A stretch of 64,000 nt of DNA from Gardnerella vaginalis ATCC 14018 = JCM 11026 (GCF_001042655.1 NZ_AP012332.1:1178001-1242000); one strand, 5' to 3'; positions 25,056-35,807 are shown, numbered from the stretch's first letter. The notes: a model not told the origin generated them from the sequence alone. Made by a program: numbers and translations.

Positions 25056-25895
25056 CTATTCAACAACGCCGTTAGAAATCAGCTCGCGCGCAACCTCGCG
25101 ATACTCCTTAGCAGTCTTATGCTCAGGAGCAAAAATCGTAATCGGAACCGCCGCAACAGTGGAATCTGGCAGCTTAATCGAACGCGAAATAACAGAATGC
25201 AGCACGCGCCCCTGGAAAGCCTCGTAAATCCTTTGCAAAACCTCTTCGCTATGCAAAGTGCGCGTAAACATAGTAACGAGCACGCCAAACACTTGCAAAT
25301 CTGGGTTAATTCTGTGCTGCACTTTTTCAATCGACTGCATAAGCAGCGCCACGCCTCTAAGCGCAAAGAACTCCGCAGCAACAGGAATAATCACACCATC
25401 CGCCGCCGTAAGCGCGTTTACAGTGAGCAAGCCAAGCGAAGGCTGGCAGTCAATAATAATAACGTCGTATTCGTTACGAACTTTGCGCAACACGCCAGCC
25501 AAAATCTGCTCGCGACCAACCTCGGTAACAAGCTGCACCTCTGCAGCAGAAAGATCAATGTTTGCAGGCATAACGTCAATGTTTTCGGTGGCAGTGTGAC
25601 GAATCACATCGTGCACGTCTACAGAAGAATCAAAAAGCGCCGTATAAACCGTGTTATCAAGCGCGTTCGCATTAATCCCAAGCCCCACCGTTGCAGCGCC
25701 TTGCGGATCGAAGTCAACAATTAAAACTCGCCTACCGTATTGACTCAACGCACCAGCGATATTGATGGAGCTGGTGGTTTTACCAACGCCACCCTTCTGG
25801 TTACACATAGCAATAATGCGCGCAGGACCGTGCGTTGTAAGCGCATCGGGCGCGCGGAAAGTCTCATATTCGCGTCCAAGTAAATCAGTAGGCAT
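25056..25895 (-). CDS. ParA/Soj-family ATPase
   Basis: A deviant-Walker ATPase of the chromosome-partition (ParA/Soj) family, 279 residues. The P-loop is CNQKGGVGKTTSSIN (about residues 31-45), followed by VLIVDFDPQGAATVGLG and the later DVIIIDCQPSLG. The last third (ALRGVALLMQSIEKV, PITIFAPEHKTAKEY) is typical of Soj. There is no parB beside it; it follows xerD by 53 nt on the same strand, so the two may be co-transcribed. An xerD-parA-scpA-scpB order is common in actinobacteria, but here downstream DNA is repeats and no scpA is seen. A chromosome-organising role is inferred. Confidence 0.9.
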   Translation of the reverse strand: MPTDLLGREYETFRAPDALTTHGPARIIAMCNQKGGVGKTTSSINIAGALSQYGRRVLIVDFDPQGAATVGLGINANALDNTVYTALFDSSVDVHDVIRHTATENIDVMPANIDLSAAEVQLVTEVGREQILAGVLRKVRNEYDVIIIDCQPSLGLLTVNALTAADGVIIPVAAEFFALRGVALLMQSIEKVQHRINPDLQVFGVLVTMFTRTLHSEEVLQRIYEAFQGRVLHSVISRSIKLPDSTVAAVPITIFAPEHKTAKEYREVARELISNGVVE

Positions 25896-25948
25896 AAACT
25901 TCAGTCTATCAAAAGGTATGTTCAGTGAATCGATGCGTCGTTGTGTAT

Positions 25949-26956
25949 CTATCTCGCGCGCGGATGACTCATAACATACGCCTCCATAAGCGCATCTGGG
26001 CTTATATGCGTATAAATTTGCGTTGTTGTAACGGACGCATGACCAAGCAGCTCCTGCACAGTGCGCACATCGGCTCCGCCCGAAATCAAATGCGTTGCAA
26101 ATGAATGTCGAAGCGTGTGCGGATGCAATTCTTTGCCAATTTTAGCCATTTTGCCAGCACGCGAAATCGCCTCCCACGCGGATTGACGAGATAGCGATTT
26201 GCCACGTTTGTTGAGGAAAATCACGTGAGTATTAGCAGATTTTGACGATGAGTTTAAGGGTGACTTGAGTCGCGACTTTGCGGTTGCTGGCGACTTTTGC
26301 GCGCGACTTGCAAGAATAGGTCTTGCGTTAGCTAAATAATCGCGCAACGCGCGTACCGCGCACTTTCCAATCGGCACAAGCCTCTGCTTTTGACCCTTGC
26401 CACTAAGCCGCACAACTGATTCCGTCAAATCAATATCCTCGAATTTTAGTCCAACCGCCTCGCTCACGCGCGCGCCAGTCGCGTACAAAAATTCCACAAG
26501 CGCACGGTCTCGAAGCGAGACGGCATCCGTGCTACCAAATCCGCCAGCAGCATCGATTACGCGCTCCACTTCGCTAATGCTGAGCACGTCTGGAAGATGC
26601 TCCGCTTGCTTTGGCGCTTTGACTTCTGCAGAAGGGTCGCTTGCGATTTGCGCGTTGGAAAGCATGAATTTGTTCCACTCGTGGATGCTTGCGATTCGCC
26701 GCGCAATCGTGCGAGGTCCTAAGTTTTGCGATGACATTGCTTGTGATGACATTGCGCGCACGTATTCTTCGATGTCTAGTTGCGTGATTTCATTAACATC
26801 GTTGATTTTTCGGGCTTCGCGCAGCCAGTTCGTGTATTTTGTAAGATCCGACTCGTAAGATTCAACGGTTTTTGGAGAAAGCCCGCGCTCCACGCTTATG
26901 TGATTTAGAAACTGCTGGATTTTTGGGGAAAATGGCGATTGCTGCGATTCGGTCAT
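25949..26956 (-). CDS. xerD: Tyrosine recombinase XerD
   Basis: With XerC resolves chromosome dimers at dif. The 335 residues have an N-terminal SAM-like core-binding domain (ISVERGLSPKTVESY), then the catalytic domain: Arg in LYATGARVSEAVGL, HPHTLRHSFATHL with His and Arg, LGHASVTTTQIYTH with His and the nucleophilic Tyr. It is longer than the usual ~300 because of a ~35-residue Ser/Lys-rich insertion (SRAQKSPATAKSRLKSP) that carries a copy of the dispersed motif. The gene precedes parA and is followed upstream by tyrA. The name XerD rather than XerC rests on its company and on the second homologue at 36 kb. Confidence 0.92.
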   Translation of the reverse strand: MTESQQSPFSPKIQQFLNHISVERGLSPKTVESYESDLTKYTNWLREARKINDVNEITQLDIEEYVRAMSSQAMSSQNLGPRTIARRIASIHEWNKFMLSNAQIASDPSAEVKAPKQAEHLPDVLSISEVERVIDAAGGFGSTDAVSLRDRALVEFLYATGARVSEAVGLKFEDIDLTESVVRLSGKGQKQRLVPIGKCAVRALRDYLANARPILASRAQKSPATAKSRLKSPLNSSSKSANTHVIFLNKRGKSLSRQSAWEAISRAGKMAKIGKELHPHTLRHSFATHLISGGADVRTVQELLGHASVTTTQIYTHISPDALMEAYVMSHPRAR

Positions 26957-26980
26957 ATGTCAATTATATGCCGCTCGAAT

Positions 26981-28048
26981 CTACCACTTCGAGTTGCGTA
27001 ATGCGCAAGCAACCGCAGAATCGCTAAACGCCACGCCAACAATCTGCTCGCCGCTTTGCGCGCTTTGAATCAGCTGACTTTGCCAATCACCTGCACAATC
27101 AAGCGCAAATCGAAGCTCGCGCAAATCGCCAGCCAACTCATCGCAAGCAACCGCGCGCTCCTTATACTTGTATTCGCGCCAAGAATCAGCCTTAGCAAAA
27201 AACGCGCGCTCATCGCTAGCAACCGCCGAATCGCCATCGCTCCTCTCAAGCATCTTCTTCGCAAAACTCAACTCCTCAATCACACTCCCAAGCAAATCCG
27301 CAACATTTCGCCGATTTTCCGCAACCATTGCACGCGTGCGATCTGGATCCGTAAGCGCCACTCGCGTCATATCTCGCCAAGAACCAGCCGACATTTGCAA
27401 CGCAACATTGCGATTTTCGCTTCCGCACAAAACGTTCGCCAGCGCTGTAGAAACAACGTGCGGCATGTGCGAAATCAGCGCCGCCGAAGCGTCGTGTATA
27501 GAATCGTTCAACACAAGCGCGCGATTGCCACACAACGACACAATAACGCGCAAAACCGCCAAAAACCGCCAAAAATCACTATTCTCATCAACGCTAACTG
27601 CCCAAAGCGCGCCGTCCAGCAGCTGCGCGCTCGACGCCTGCCAACCCGTAAACTCGCTGCCAGCCATAGGATGCGCGCCAATGTAGCAATCGCCAAGCCC
27701 CGCGGCCTTAACCTGCTCGCGCACAAGCCCCTTAACGCTACCAACATCCGTCAAAGTTGTGTGCTGCTTGTTGATTCCGCGCGAAATCTCGCCAAGAACT
27801 TCTGGCATAGAGGCAAGCGAATTGCATAAAATCAAAACATTTGGCTGCATGCGCGCAAGCTCCGCAACGCTTTCAACGCAAGTGATTCCAAGCGCCCTCG
27901 CCTCTTTATACATTGTTTGATGGCGATTATACGCGTACACTTTGCAGGAGCCAGTCGCAGCCAAACGCTTTGCGATTGATCCGCCAATAAGTCCAAGTCC
28001 AACAATACCAACAGAAAATTTTTTAGAAAATCCAGCATCTTCTACCAT
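26981..28048 (-). CDS. tyrA: Prephenate dehydrogenase
   Basis: Oxidatively decarboxylates prephenate to 4-hydroxyphenylpyruvate for tyrosine. The 355 residues start with a Rossmann fold (VGIVGLGLIGGSIAKRLAA, then YNRH). Next come TDVGSVKGLV, the substrate-site GAHPMAGSEFTGW, and the helical dimer domain with ALISHMPHVVSTALA. There is no fused chorismate mutase or ACT domain. The ATG overlaps the end of pheA by 7 nt, so the two are translationally coupled. Low-complexity insertions near the end (GDSAVASDERA, YKERAVACDE) include weaker relatives of the dispersed motif. Confidence 0.95.
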   Translation of the reverse strand: MVEDAGFSKKFSVGIVGLGLIGGSIAKRLAATGSCKVYAYNRHQTMYKEARALGITCVESVAELARMQPNVLILCNSLASMPEVLGEISRGINKQHTTLTDVGSVKGLVREQVKAAGLGDCYIGAHPMAGSEFTGWQASSAQLLDGALWAVSVDENSDFWRFLAVLRVIVSLCGNRALVLNDSIHDASAALISHMPHVVSTALANVLCGSENRNVALQMSAGSWRDMTRVALTDPDRTRAMVAENRRNVADLLGSVIEELSFAKKMLERSDGDSAVASDERAFFAKADSWREYKYKERAVACDELAGDLRELRFALDCAGDWQSQLIQSAQSGEQIVGVAFSDSAVACALRNSKW

Positions 28049-29070
28049 AATAATTCTCTTTCTGCACGCATTGTGTTCAAAGCGCTCAAAGCATCAACTA
28101 GAGCATTGCCTGGAGCATCAATACACACTCCGCCATTAGGCAGCATCCAATCATTCATAACCGGATTATCTCTATTATCAGAAGGATACACTGCTAAAAC
28201 TCGCACCCAATCACCATGTTCAACAACCTCTTGAATCATAGCTTTGCACGTAGAATCCCAAGGAGCAGCATCAACAGTGGCAATAAAACTATATAAACCA
28301 TCTTGACCTTTAATCGGCCTAGACATAAAAGAAGTCATATTAAGACCATGATCGCGCACAACGTCAAGCAAATTTGCTAGCACTCCAGCACCTGTACAAC
28401 GCGGAATAAAAGCAATAATCGAAGAAAAAGATGAATAGCATTCGCGATGCATACTAACAAAATTGAAAGCCTCATCTCTAGGAGCTAACACTAAAAACTC
28501 AGTGCGCGCGCCAGAAAAATCTTCAACAGCTTCACTCACAATCCGCCTATTGTATAAATCAGCACAAATTTTAGGGCACAAAGCAACTTCGCCATTAACT
28601 AAATCCCTACAAGCAGCAGCGTTTGAAGACGCAGTTTTTTCTTTCAATCCATGCTTTTGAGCAAACTTACGGCATTGTGCCAACGCGTGAGGGTGAGCAA
28701 CAATAGTCGAACAGTTATCGATTGAATCCGACTGGCAAACAACAGCGTCAAAACTTATATCAACGCCCAAGCGAGCAATGCCAACCATATTTTTTGCATC
28801 AATTAATAGATCTAAATTAGGTATTACTACGCCTTCAATATTGTTTTCCCACGCAATAATACCCAAATCGTGACAATCTTCAATTTTGCTAGCGATATTA
28901 CGAATATTCTCACACGCAGTTGGAATAAGACGCAAAGCACCTAACGATTTACATTGTTCTTTAACTTTTAAAGCAGCTTGATGAGTAAAAGAACCTTCTG
29001 GTCCTAAATAACATAATTTGCGGGCACTACTTCTGTTCTTATTACTATTCATGACTATATTGCTATTCAT
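28042..29070 (-). CDS. pheA: Prephenate dehydratase
   Basis: Converts prephenate to phenylpyruvate for phenylalanine. The 342 residues hold the PDT domain (YLGPEGSFTHQAAL near residue 21, GIIAWENNIEGVVIPNLD, then a periplasmic-binding-like fold) and a C-terminal ACT domain (AGVLANLLDVVRDHGLNMTSFMSRP) for feedback inhibition. Two motifs deviate: the catalytic T-R-F appears as T-E-F in ARTEFLVLAP, and the ACT ESRP appears as MSRP. The ATG at 29070 could be replaced by a second Met six codons later. It overlaps tyrA. No chorismate mutase domain is fused. Confidence 0.9.
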   Translation of the reverse strand: MNSNIVMNSNKNRSSARKLCYLGPEGSFTHQAALKVKEQCKSLGALRLIPTACENIRNIASKIEDCHDLGIIAWENNIEGVVIPNLDLLIDAKNMVGIARLGVDISFDAVVCQSDSIDNCSTIVAHPHALAQCRKFAQKHGLKEKTASSNAAACRDLVNGEVALCPKICADLYNRRIVSEAVEDFSGARTEFLVLAPRDEAFNFVSMHRECYSSFSSIIAFIPRCTGAGVLANLLDVVRDHGLNMTSFMSRPIKGQDGLYSFIATVDAAPWDSTCKAMIQEVVEHGDWVRVLAVYPSDNRDNPVMNDWMLPNGGVCIDAPGNALVDALSALNTMRAERELLW

Positions 29071-29198
29071 GACTATTCCTCAAAACTACTCTAAGACTGT
29101 AAGTAAGACTACTGCATAATGCTATTTTTGCACAAACATGCAGCAAATTCACCTATAAAAATTCACCTATAAACTAACTTACACTTATTTAGCACCGC

Positions 29199-29633
29199 TT
29201 ATTTAGCATCAGAGATAACAAAGAATTTATTAGGGATAAAAAGCAAAACTACGTGAACAATAATAATGCCATAAAGCCAAAAATATCCAGCATTTTGCGC
29301 AATCCACGGAAGATTATCCGCGCCAAAACCAACTGCAACAAGCACGCCTCGAAACGCGCCAAAAATCCTAAACCATCCAAGCGCAATCATCCACACAACC
29401 GAACAGCACACAATTGCGTGCAAAATAAAGCCAAACATGCCACAAAGCATGCGAGCAAAACACGCGCTCAAAGTAACAAGCAAAAGCGCGATTACAAGAC
29501 CGTACGGAAAGTTGTACATAGCGCCCATTCGATGCGCAAAAGTGCCCAAAACCGCGCAAAATGCCGCCAAAACGCATAAAGCCGCACACTTGCTAGCAAA
29601 TAGCACGGAATGCGACTTTATGTTAAACATCAT
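29199..29633 (-). CDS. Small four-helix membrane protein, unknown
   Basis: 144 residues with four probable membrane helices and short polar ends (MMFNIKSHSV at the start, NKFFVISDAK at the end). Position just after typA and size fit a family I recall as DUF6113, found near typA and mshB in other actinobacteria, but I cannot confirm it. The gap to typA is only 9 nt, so it is probably co-transcribed with it. Function unknown. Confidence 0.65.
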   Translation of the reverse strand: MMFNIKSHSVLFASKCAALCVLAAFCAVLGTFAHRMGAMYNFPYGLVIALLLVTLSACFARMLCGMFGFILHAIVCCSVVWMIALGWFRIFGAFRGVLVAVGFGADNLPWIAQNAGYFWLYGIIIVHVVLLFIPNKFFVISDAK

Positions 29634-29642
29634 TTTAAGGAA

Positions 29643-31565
29643 TCACGCAGCATTATTTTGACGACGCTGCTTAGCGCGCCACTTATACCATTCATCACGG
29701 CTCAAAATGATCTTGCGCACGCGAATCGACTCAGGCGTAACTTCCACGCACTCATCTTCGTTAGCAAAGTCAAGCGACTCTTCCAAGCTCATCTTAATTG
29801 GTGGCGTCAAAGTCTCAAGAACATCTGCTGTAGAAGAACGCATGTTAGTCATATGCTTAGCAAGCGTAATGTTAACGTCCAACTCGTCTGGCTTATTGTT
29901 AATACCAACGATTTGACCTTCGTACACAGGGCTTTGCGGATCCACAAAGAACACGCCACGCGCCTGCAAACGCTGCATAGCATAAGGCGTTGCAACACCC
30001 TTACGATCGCAAACCATGGAACCGTTTTGACGAGTTACAATCTGACCAGCCCATGGAGCATAGCCTGCAGAAATAGAGCTTGCGATTCCCGTTCCGCGAG
30101 TTGCAGAAAGAAGAGCTGTGCGGAAGCCAATAAGACCACGCGAAGGAACAGTAAATTGCAAGCGAATCCAGCCAGATCCGTGATTGCTCATAGAATCCAT
30201 GCGACCCTTGCGATCCGCCATAAGCTGCGTAACAGTACCCATGTATTCTTCTGGAACATCAATCGTAGTGTTTTCCATAGGCTCGTTAATTTGGCCGTCA
30301 ATCGTCTTAGTAACAACTTGAGGACGACCAACTGTAAGCTCGTAGCCTTCGCGACGCATTTGCTCCGCCAAAACTGCCAACGCCAACTCGCCACGACCCT
30401 GAACTTCCCAAGCATCTGGGCGGTCTGTTGGAAGAACCTTAATAGACACGTTACCAATAAGCTCGCGATCAAGCCTATCTTTAATCATGCGCGCTGTAAG
30501 CTTGTGATCCTTACCTTCTGTGCCAGCAAGCGGCGAATCGTTAATGCCGAAAGTCATGGAGATAGCTGGGTCGTCAACGTGAATCAATGGAAGAGGCTTT
30601 GGATCGTTCTGATCTACAATCGTCTCGCCAATCATAATGTCATTAACGCCTGCAACTGCAACAATATCTCCAGGACCTGCAGATGCAACAGGAGTGCGCT
30701 CCAAGCCTTGCGTGCGCAAAAGCTCGGAAACGCGGAAGTTTTCAATAGAGCCGTCTACACGAGAAAGCCCGTAAGTCTTACCCTTTTCCAAAGTGCCATT
30801 GTAGATTCGCACTAAGCCGAGGCGACCAAGGAAGTCGGAAGAATCGATGTTTGCAACGTGAGCCTGAAGAGGTGCGCCTTCCTCGTACTCTGGTGCTGGA
30901 ATGTTGGAGATAATAGAGTCAAAAAGCGGCTCCAAATTATCATTGTCTGGCAAACCGCCGTTTTCTGGCTGATTCAAGGATGCATAGCCAGCTTTTGCAG
31001 CGCAATAAATAACAGGCAAATCAAGAAGCGAATCAATATCTAGGTCGATTCCTTCTTCAACAACGTCTTGTGCAAGACCGAGAAGCAAATCTGTCGCTTC
31101 GCTCACAACCTCGTCAATACGCGCATCTGGACGATCCGTTTTGTTAACGCACAAAATCACTGGCAACTTTGCCTCAAGAGCCTTGCGTAGAACGAATCGA
31201 GTTTGTGGAAGTGGGCCTTCGGAAGCGTCAACAAGCAGCACAACGCCATCAACCATGGAGATGCCGCGCTCTACTTCGCCACCAAAGTCGGCGTGACCTG
31301 GGGTATCGATTACGTTGATTGTAATTCCCTCTGGGTGACCGTACTTTTCTGCGAGCGGGCCAGTGTATTGCACAGCAGTGTTCTTGGCAAGAATGGTGAT
31401 GCCTTTTTCGCGCTCAAGGTCGTTGGAGTCCATTACGCGGTCTGGCACTTCTTCTCGCTCAGAGAATACGTGCGACTGCTGAAGCATGGCATTTACGAGC
31501 GTTGTTTTACCATGATCAACGTGCGCTACGATTGCCACATTTCTAATATCACCGCGAACAGTCAT
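29643..31565 (-). CDS. typA: Ribosome-binding GTPase TypA/BipA
   Basis: A translational GTPase related to EF-G that acts in 50S assembly and stress or cold growth. The 640 residues carry G1 [10 protein letters not shown], the switch I Thr region EKGITI, G3 [11 protein letters not shown] and G4 NKTD. Domains II, III and V follow, with a BipA-specific C-terminal part ([19 protein letters not shown] and [20 protein letters not shown]). The ATG follows GGAAGAGG. It lies downstream of the suf genes and upstream of the small membrane protein. Confidence 0.97.
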   Translation of the reverse strand: MTVRGDIRNVAIVAHVDHGKTTLVNAMLQQSHVFSEREEVPDRVMDSNDLEREKGITILAKNTAVQYTGPLAEKYGHPEGITINVIDTPGHADFGGEVERGISMVDGVVLLVDASEGPLPQTRFVLRKALEAKLPVILCVNKTDRPDARIDEVVSEATDLLLGLAQDVVEEGIDLDIDSLLDLPVIYCAAKAGYASLNQPENGGLPDNDNLEPLFDSIISNIPAPEYEEGAPLQAHVANIDSSDFLGRLGLVRIYNGTLEKGKTYGLSRVDGSIENFRVSELLRTQGLERTPVASAGPGDIVAVAGVNDIMIGETIVDQNDPKPLPLIHVDDPAISMTFGINDSPLAGTEGKDHKLTARMIKDRLDRELIGNVSIKVLPTDRPDAWEVQGRGELALAVLAEQMRREGYELTVGRPQVVTKTIDGQINEPMENTTIDVPEEYMGTVTQLMADRKGRMDSMSNHGSGWIRLQFTVPSRGLIGFRTALLSATRGTGIASSISAGYAPWAGQIVTRQNGSMVCDRKGVATPYAMQRLQARGVFFVDPQSPVYEGQIVGINNKPDELDVNITLAKHMTNMRSSTADVLETLTPPIKMSLEESLDFANEDECVEVTPESIRVRKIILSRDEWYKWRAKQRRQNNAA

Positions 31566-31647
31566 TACAAACCTCTTCCGTTTTATTTAGCCAAACCTAG
31601 ACGAGTTTACTCGCGGCTTTAGACACGCCGCTTATGCAATCGCAGAT

Positions 31648-32424
31648 TCACGCAATCGCAGATTCGCTGGCACCTTCTGGCAAATACTTGTCGTATCCTT
31701 CTTCTTCCAACTCGTCTGCAAGCTCCGGTCCTGCCGTCTTTACAAAGTGACCTTGCGCAAAAACGTGAACAATATCTGGCTTAATGTACTTTAGGATTCG
31801 CGTGTAATGCGTAACCATCATAATTCCCAAACCAGTGCTTTCTTTGGCGCGATTTACGCCTTCCGAAACAATTCGCAAAGCATCCACGTCTAGACCAGAA
31901 TCCGTCTCGTCTAAAATCGCAAACTTTGGCTTTAAAATCTCTAGTTGCAAAACTTCCGCGCGCTTTTTCTCGCCGCCCGAAAATCCCTCGTTTACAGAAC
32001 GAGATGCAAACTTTGGGTCCATTCTTAAGCGCTTCATTGCTTCGTTAAGCTCTTTAACCCACGCGCGCAAAGTCGGAGCTTCGCCGCTCACTTCTGTTTT
32101 TGCTGTGCGCAAAAAGTTCGTCATCGAAACACCAGGTACCTCTACCGGGTATTGCATCGCAAGAAACAGCCCAGCTTTTGCGCGCTCGTCTGGAGTCATC
32201 TTCAAAATATCTTCGCCGTCTAGAAGCACCTGACCCGAATCCACTTCGTACTTTGGGTGACCTGCCAAAGTGTATGCGAGAGTAGATTTTCCAGAGCCAT
32301 TCGGACCCATAATCGCGTGCGTTTCGCCAGAATTAACTGTAAGATTTACGCCCTTTAAGATTTGCTTGCGCCCCTCCTTTGTTTCTACAGACGCGTACAA
32401 ATCCTTGATTTCTAAAGTTGACAT
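31648..32424 (-). CDS. sufC: Fe-S assembly ATPase SufC
   Basis: The ABC-type ATPase that drives the SufB-SufD scaffold. The 258 residues have the Walker A GPNGSGKSTLAYTLAG (about residues 39-54), the signature GFSGGEKKRAEVLQ, and the Walker B ILDETDSGLDVDAL, which has the SufC-typical Asp after Glu-Thr. It follows sufD with a 2-nt gap. In many actinobacteria sufS and sufU come next; here typA does. Confidence 0.97.
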   Translation of the reverse strand: MSTLEIKDLYASVETKEGRKQILKGVNLTVNSGETHAIMGPNGSGKSTLAYTLAGHPKYEVDSGQVLLDGEDILKMTPDERAKAGLFLAMQYPVEVPGVSMTNFLRTAKTEVSGEAPTLRAWVKELNEAMKRLRMDPKFASRSVNEGFSGGEKKRAEVLQLEILKPKFAILDETDSGLDVDALRIVSEGVNRAKESTGLGIMMVTHYTRILKYIKPDIVHVFAQGHFVKTAGPELADELEEEGYDKYLPEGASESAIA

Positions 32425-32426
32425 GT

Positions 32427-33725
32427 TTATCTCCTATTCTTCGGTTGCTGGCGATTTTCCGCATTTACAGATTCTGCGGCTGCTTGCGATTCTTCCGTCT
32501 TAGCTAAACGCCTCTCAATCGCAGCCATCAAATGATCTACGATTTGCGGCACGCCAATCTCATCAATAAGCTCGTTAAAGAATCCGCGCACAACAAGCTT
32601 TCTCGCATCCGCTTCGCTCACGCCGCGAGATTGCAAGTAAAACAGCTCCTCGTCGTCGAATCTGCCGACAGAACTTGCATGACCTGCGCCAATAATATTT
32701 CCATTTTCAATTTCTAGATTTGGCTCCGAATCGGCAATCGCGCCAGGAGTTAGCACCAGGTTTCTGTTCAACTCGTACGAATCCGTGCCTGGAGCTTCTG
32801 GCTTAATAAGCGCGTTTCCAACCCATGTAGAATGCGCTCCCTTGCCGTAAAGCGCGCCCTTATACACTACTCGCGACTTGCATTCTGGGTGATTGTGCAC
32901 AACCATCGTACGATGCTCAACATGCTCGCCTGGATCCACAAAATACATGCCAAGCATGTTTAAATCGCCCTTTTCGCCACCAAAATCCTGATCCATGCGG
33001 ATTCGCACAACGTCTCCGCCAAGCGTGACCATTGTGTGACGAAGAGACGCACCCTGCCCAACGTGAATCCTATGATTTCCAACGTGTTTGCTGCCTGAAT
33101 CCCACTCTTGAATGAACGTTGTAGAAACATGCGCGTTATCTCCAAGAATGATTTCTACGCCTTCAGCAAGCTTTGCAACTCCTGTGTGTTCTACGATAAT
33201 ATCCGCGTTTGTGTAAGAATCGGCTTCAATCACTAAGTGCAATGCGTCGAGTGATTTCGCAGCGTCTAGCGATTGCAAGTTGTTTCCGTGAATTTGCAAT
33301 ATTATTGGCTTTGTAACTTCGCCACAAACATGCAAAACGTACGCCGACTTTGCAGAATTCCACGCAACAGCAGCCACGCGATCCGAAGGCTTCATCTCTG
33401 TATGCGGAGCCTCGTTTTTAGGCAAAATTTGCATCGTTACATGCGAATCGCCATCAACACCTTTTAGCTCCACAGCAACGTTGTTAGACGGCTTAAAACT
33501 ATCAAAAAACTCGGAAATTCGCTCAACTGGAGTGTATCGCCAATCTTCCTGCTTCCTAGTTGGAATCGTAAAGTCTTGCACGTTAAAAGAGCGCACGGAT
33601 TTATCTGCACTAGAAGGCATTGCAGCAGGAACCGCGTAAGGATCATTAGGGTCTGCTACAGGAATATTAATTTCTTTTTCCGTCATTTTATTGCCTAAAT
33701 TCTTTTTCAGATCTTCGCTCATCAC
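32427..33725 (-). CDS. sufD: Fe-S assembly protein SufD
   Basis: Scaffold partner of SufB, 432 residues with the right-handed beta-helix core. Recognisable parts are [14 protein letters not shown] near residue 52, the mid-region [20 protein letters not shown], and the end region [34 protein letters not shown]. The last ~20 codons ([15 protein letters not shown]) include a copy of the dispersed 22-nt motif read in a different frame from that used in other genes. It overlaps sufB by 4 nt and is followed by sufC. Confidence 0.96.
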   Translation of the reverse strand: MMSEDLKKNLGNKMTEKEINIPVADPNDPYAVPAAMPSSADKSVRSFNVQDFTIPTRKQEDWRYTPVERISEFFDSFKPSNNVAVELKGVDGDSHVTMQILPKNEAPHTEMKPSDRVAAVAWNSAKSAYVLHVCGEVTKPIILQIHGNNLQSLDAAKSLDALHLVIEADSYTNADIIVEHTGVAKLAEGVEIILGDNAHVSTTFIQEWDSGSKHVGNHRIHVGQGASLRHTMVTLGGDVVRIRMDQDFGGEKGDLNMLGMYFVDPGEHVEHRTMVVHNHPECKSRVVYKGALYGKGAHSTWVGNALIKPEAPGTDSYELNRNLVLTPGAIADSEPNLEIENGNIIGAGHASSVGRFDDEELFYLQSRGVSEADARKLVVRGFFNELIDEIGVPQIVDHLMAAIERRLAKTEESQAAAESVNAENRQQPKNRR

Positions 33726-35311
33726 CCCACGGATCCTTCCATTTGCAATTCCACAAGACGATTAAGCTCCAGAGCATACTCCATCGGCAGCTGGCGACTA
33801 ATCGGCTCCACAAAGCCGCGCACAATCATGCCCATAGCCTCTTTTTCTTCCAGCCCACGGCTCATCAAATAGAAAAGCTGATCCTCAGAAACCTTAGAAA
33901 CAGTGGCCTCGTGAGCCATCGAAACGCTATCTTCGCGCACGTCAACATGCGGATAAGTGTCGGACCTTGAAAAATCGTCAACAAGCAACGCGTCGCACAC
34001 AACTGAAGAGCTAGAGCCGCTAGCGCCCTTAACAATCTTCACAATACCGCGGTAAGCCGAGCGACCTCCGCCGCGCGAAATCGACTTAGCAACAATCGTA
34101 GAACTCGTGTGCGGAGCCAAATGAATCATCTTCGCACCCGTATCTTGGTACTGACCGCGGCCCGCAAAGCTCAAAGACATGGTTTCTGCTTTTGCGTACG
34201 GCTCAGCAAGAATGCATGCAGGATACTTCATAGTAGCCTTGGAGCCAATGTTTCCATCAACCCACTCCATTGTGCCGCCTTCGCGCACGTAAGCTCGCTG
34301 AGTTACCAAGTTGTATACGTTATTTGACCAATTTTGCACGGTTGTGTAGCGCACGCGCGCATGCTTTTCTACAACAATCTCAACGTTTGCAGCATGGAGT
34401 GAGTCCGTGGAATAGATTGGAGCTGTGCAACCTTCAACGTAATGCACGTACGATCCTTCGTCTGCAATAATCAACGTGCGCTCAAACTGCCCCATGTTCG
34501 GCGTGTTAATGCGGAAGTAAGCTTGAAGCGGAATATCTACGTGCACTCCTTTTGGCACGTACACAAACGATCCGCCACTCCAAGCCGCTGTGTTAAGAGC
34601 CGCAAACTTGTTGTCGTCAACTGGAATCACAGTTGCAAAATACTTTTTTACAAGCTCTGGATACTTTTGAACTGCTGTATCCGTATCAACAAAAATCACG
34701 CCTTGAGATGCTAAATCCTCGCGAATCGAATTGTAAATAACTTCCGACTCATACTGTGCCGCAACGCCCGAAACTAAACGCTTTTTCTCCGCTTCTGGAA
34801 TGCCAAGCCTATCGTAAGTTTTGCGAATGTCTTCTGGCAAATCATCCCAAGTTTTCGCTTGATCGTGAACTGGGCGCACGTAGTATTTAAAATCGTCTGC
34901 GTCAAAACCGCTTAAATCCACTCCCCAATCAGGCATCGGCTTTTGCAAAAACGCGCGGTAGCCTTGCAAACGAAGGTTTAGCATCCACTCTGGCTCGTGT
35001 TTGTCGGCGGAAATTGCGCGAACAACCGACTCGTCAATGCCCTTCTTTGCAGCTTCGCCTGCCGCATCCGAATCATGCCAGCCGTAATTGTACTCGCCAA
35101 ATTCAGCAACAATCTGCTCGTCTTGGCGAATTTTATCTTCGTTTACGCGAGCGCGATCTGCCACGTACTGGCTCATTTCAACGTCTGCCGCGCTGGATTC
35201 TGAAATACTGGATTCTGCAGAATTAGACTCTTCAGTACTAGACCCGTTTTGATTCGCTGCATTCTCGTTCAATGATGCGCTTGATTCAGGCTTATTTGAA
35301 TCATCAACCAC
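33722..35311 (-). CDS. sufB: Fe-S assembly scaffold SufB
   Basis: Main scaffold on which Fe-S clusters are built in the SufBCD complex. The 529 residues start with a ~45-residue acidic, Ser/Asn-rich lead. The core follows with [52 protein letters not shown] (with the conserved Cys), and the end part [22 protein letters not shown]. First gene of sufB-sufD-sufC on the minus strand. The region upstream also serves the divergent toxin-antitoxin pair. No SufR-type regulator is seen. Confidence 0.97.
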   Translation of the reverse strand: MVDDSNKPESSASLNENAANQNGSSTEESNSAESSISESSAADVEMSQYVADRARVNEDKIRQDEQIVAEFGEYNYGWHDSDAAGEAAKKGIDESVVRAISADKHEPEWMLNLRLQGYRAFLQKPMPDWGVDLSGFDADDFKYYVRPVHDQAKTWDDLPEDIRKTYDRLGIPEAEKKRLVSGVAAQYESEVIYNSIREDLASQGVIFVDTDTAVQKYPELVKKYFATVIPVDDNKFAALNTAAWSGGSFVYVPKGVHVDIPLQAYFRINTPNMGQFERTLIIADEGSYVHYVEGCTAPIYSTDSLHAANVEIVVEKHARVRYTTVQNWSNNVYNLVTQRAYVREGGTMEWVDGNIGSKATMKYPACILAEPYAKAETMSLSFAGRGQYQDTGAKMIHLAPHTSSTIVAKSISRGGGRSAYRGIVKIVKGASGSSSSVVCDALLVDDFSRSDTYPHVDVREDSVSMAHEATVSKVSEDQLFYLMSRGLEEKEAMGMIVRGFVEPISRQLPMEYALELNRLVELQMEGSVG

Positions 35312-35472
35312 TGTTTTACCCTCCTATCAAGCTTATAAATCGATTATACATTTAGCCACGCAACGCACGCTCCGAGATTTTTGACTTTGCGCGATTTTGC
35401 CACCATTTTGCCACCAAACGTGACTCAAATCACATCTTTGTATTCTCTGTATAAACCTTGTCTGTATAAATG

Positions 35473-35497
35473 AAAATAAAGAAAAATACTTTATTTT
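35473..35497. promoter_or_regulatory. Inverted repeat, candidate toxin-antitoxin operator
   Basis: AAAATAAAG at 35473-35481 pairs with CTTTATTTT at 35489-35497 (9-bp arms, 7-nt spacer), about 50 nt before the antitoxin start. TATAAA boxes lie just upstream. An autoregulatory operator is expected here from the family. Confidence 0.5.
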
Positions 35498-35543
35498 TTA
35501 TTGCATTTTTATTAAAATCTTATTTAGAAAGGTGGTAATTTAG

Positions 35544-35807
35544 ATGACAACAAATACAGTGAACATTAATTTCAAGCTAAATGCAGACGATAAACGACTT
35601 ATGGAAAATGTTTGCCGAGAACTAGGGCTTTCAATGAGTGCAGCATTCACAATATTTGCTAAGAAAGTTGGAAGAGAACACAGAATACCATTCGAAGTTT
35701 CAGCAGATCCGTTTTACAATCCGGAGAATATAAGTCGTCTTAAAAAATCCATAGCACACATGGAAGAAACAGGCGGCACTATACACGAGGTTCCGCTCGA
35801 TGATTAA
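35544..35807 (+). CDS. RelB/DinJ-family antitoxin
   Basis: An 87-residue antitoxin expected to bind and neutralise the toxin encoded next and to repress their operon. The N-terminus NTVNINFKLNADDKRLMEN, then LGLSMSAAFTIFAKKV, is the ribbon-helix-helix pattern of RelB/DinJ. The acidic C-terminal part (ISRLKKSIAHMEETGG) is the toxin-wrapping arm. The ATG follows AAAGGTGG. The stop overlaps the toxin start by 8 nt. Pairing with a YoeB-type toxin is notable, because YoeB is more often found with YefM. Confidence 0.9.
   Translation: MTTNTVNINFKLNADDKRLMENVCRELGLSMSAAFTIFAKKVGREHRIPFEVSADPFYNPENISRLKKSIAHMEETGGTIHEVPLDD

Noticed and set aside
27056..27829. 257-residue plus-strand frame rich in Arg and Asn
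   Set aside because: Antisense shadow of tyrA with implausible composition.
29610..30815. 401-residue plus-strand frame
   Set aside because: Fully antisense to typA, whose motifs are unmistakable; no protein-like features.
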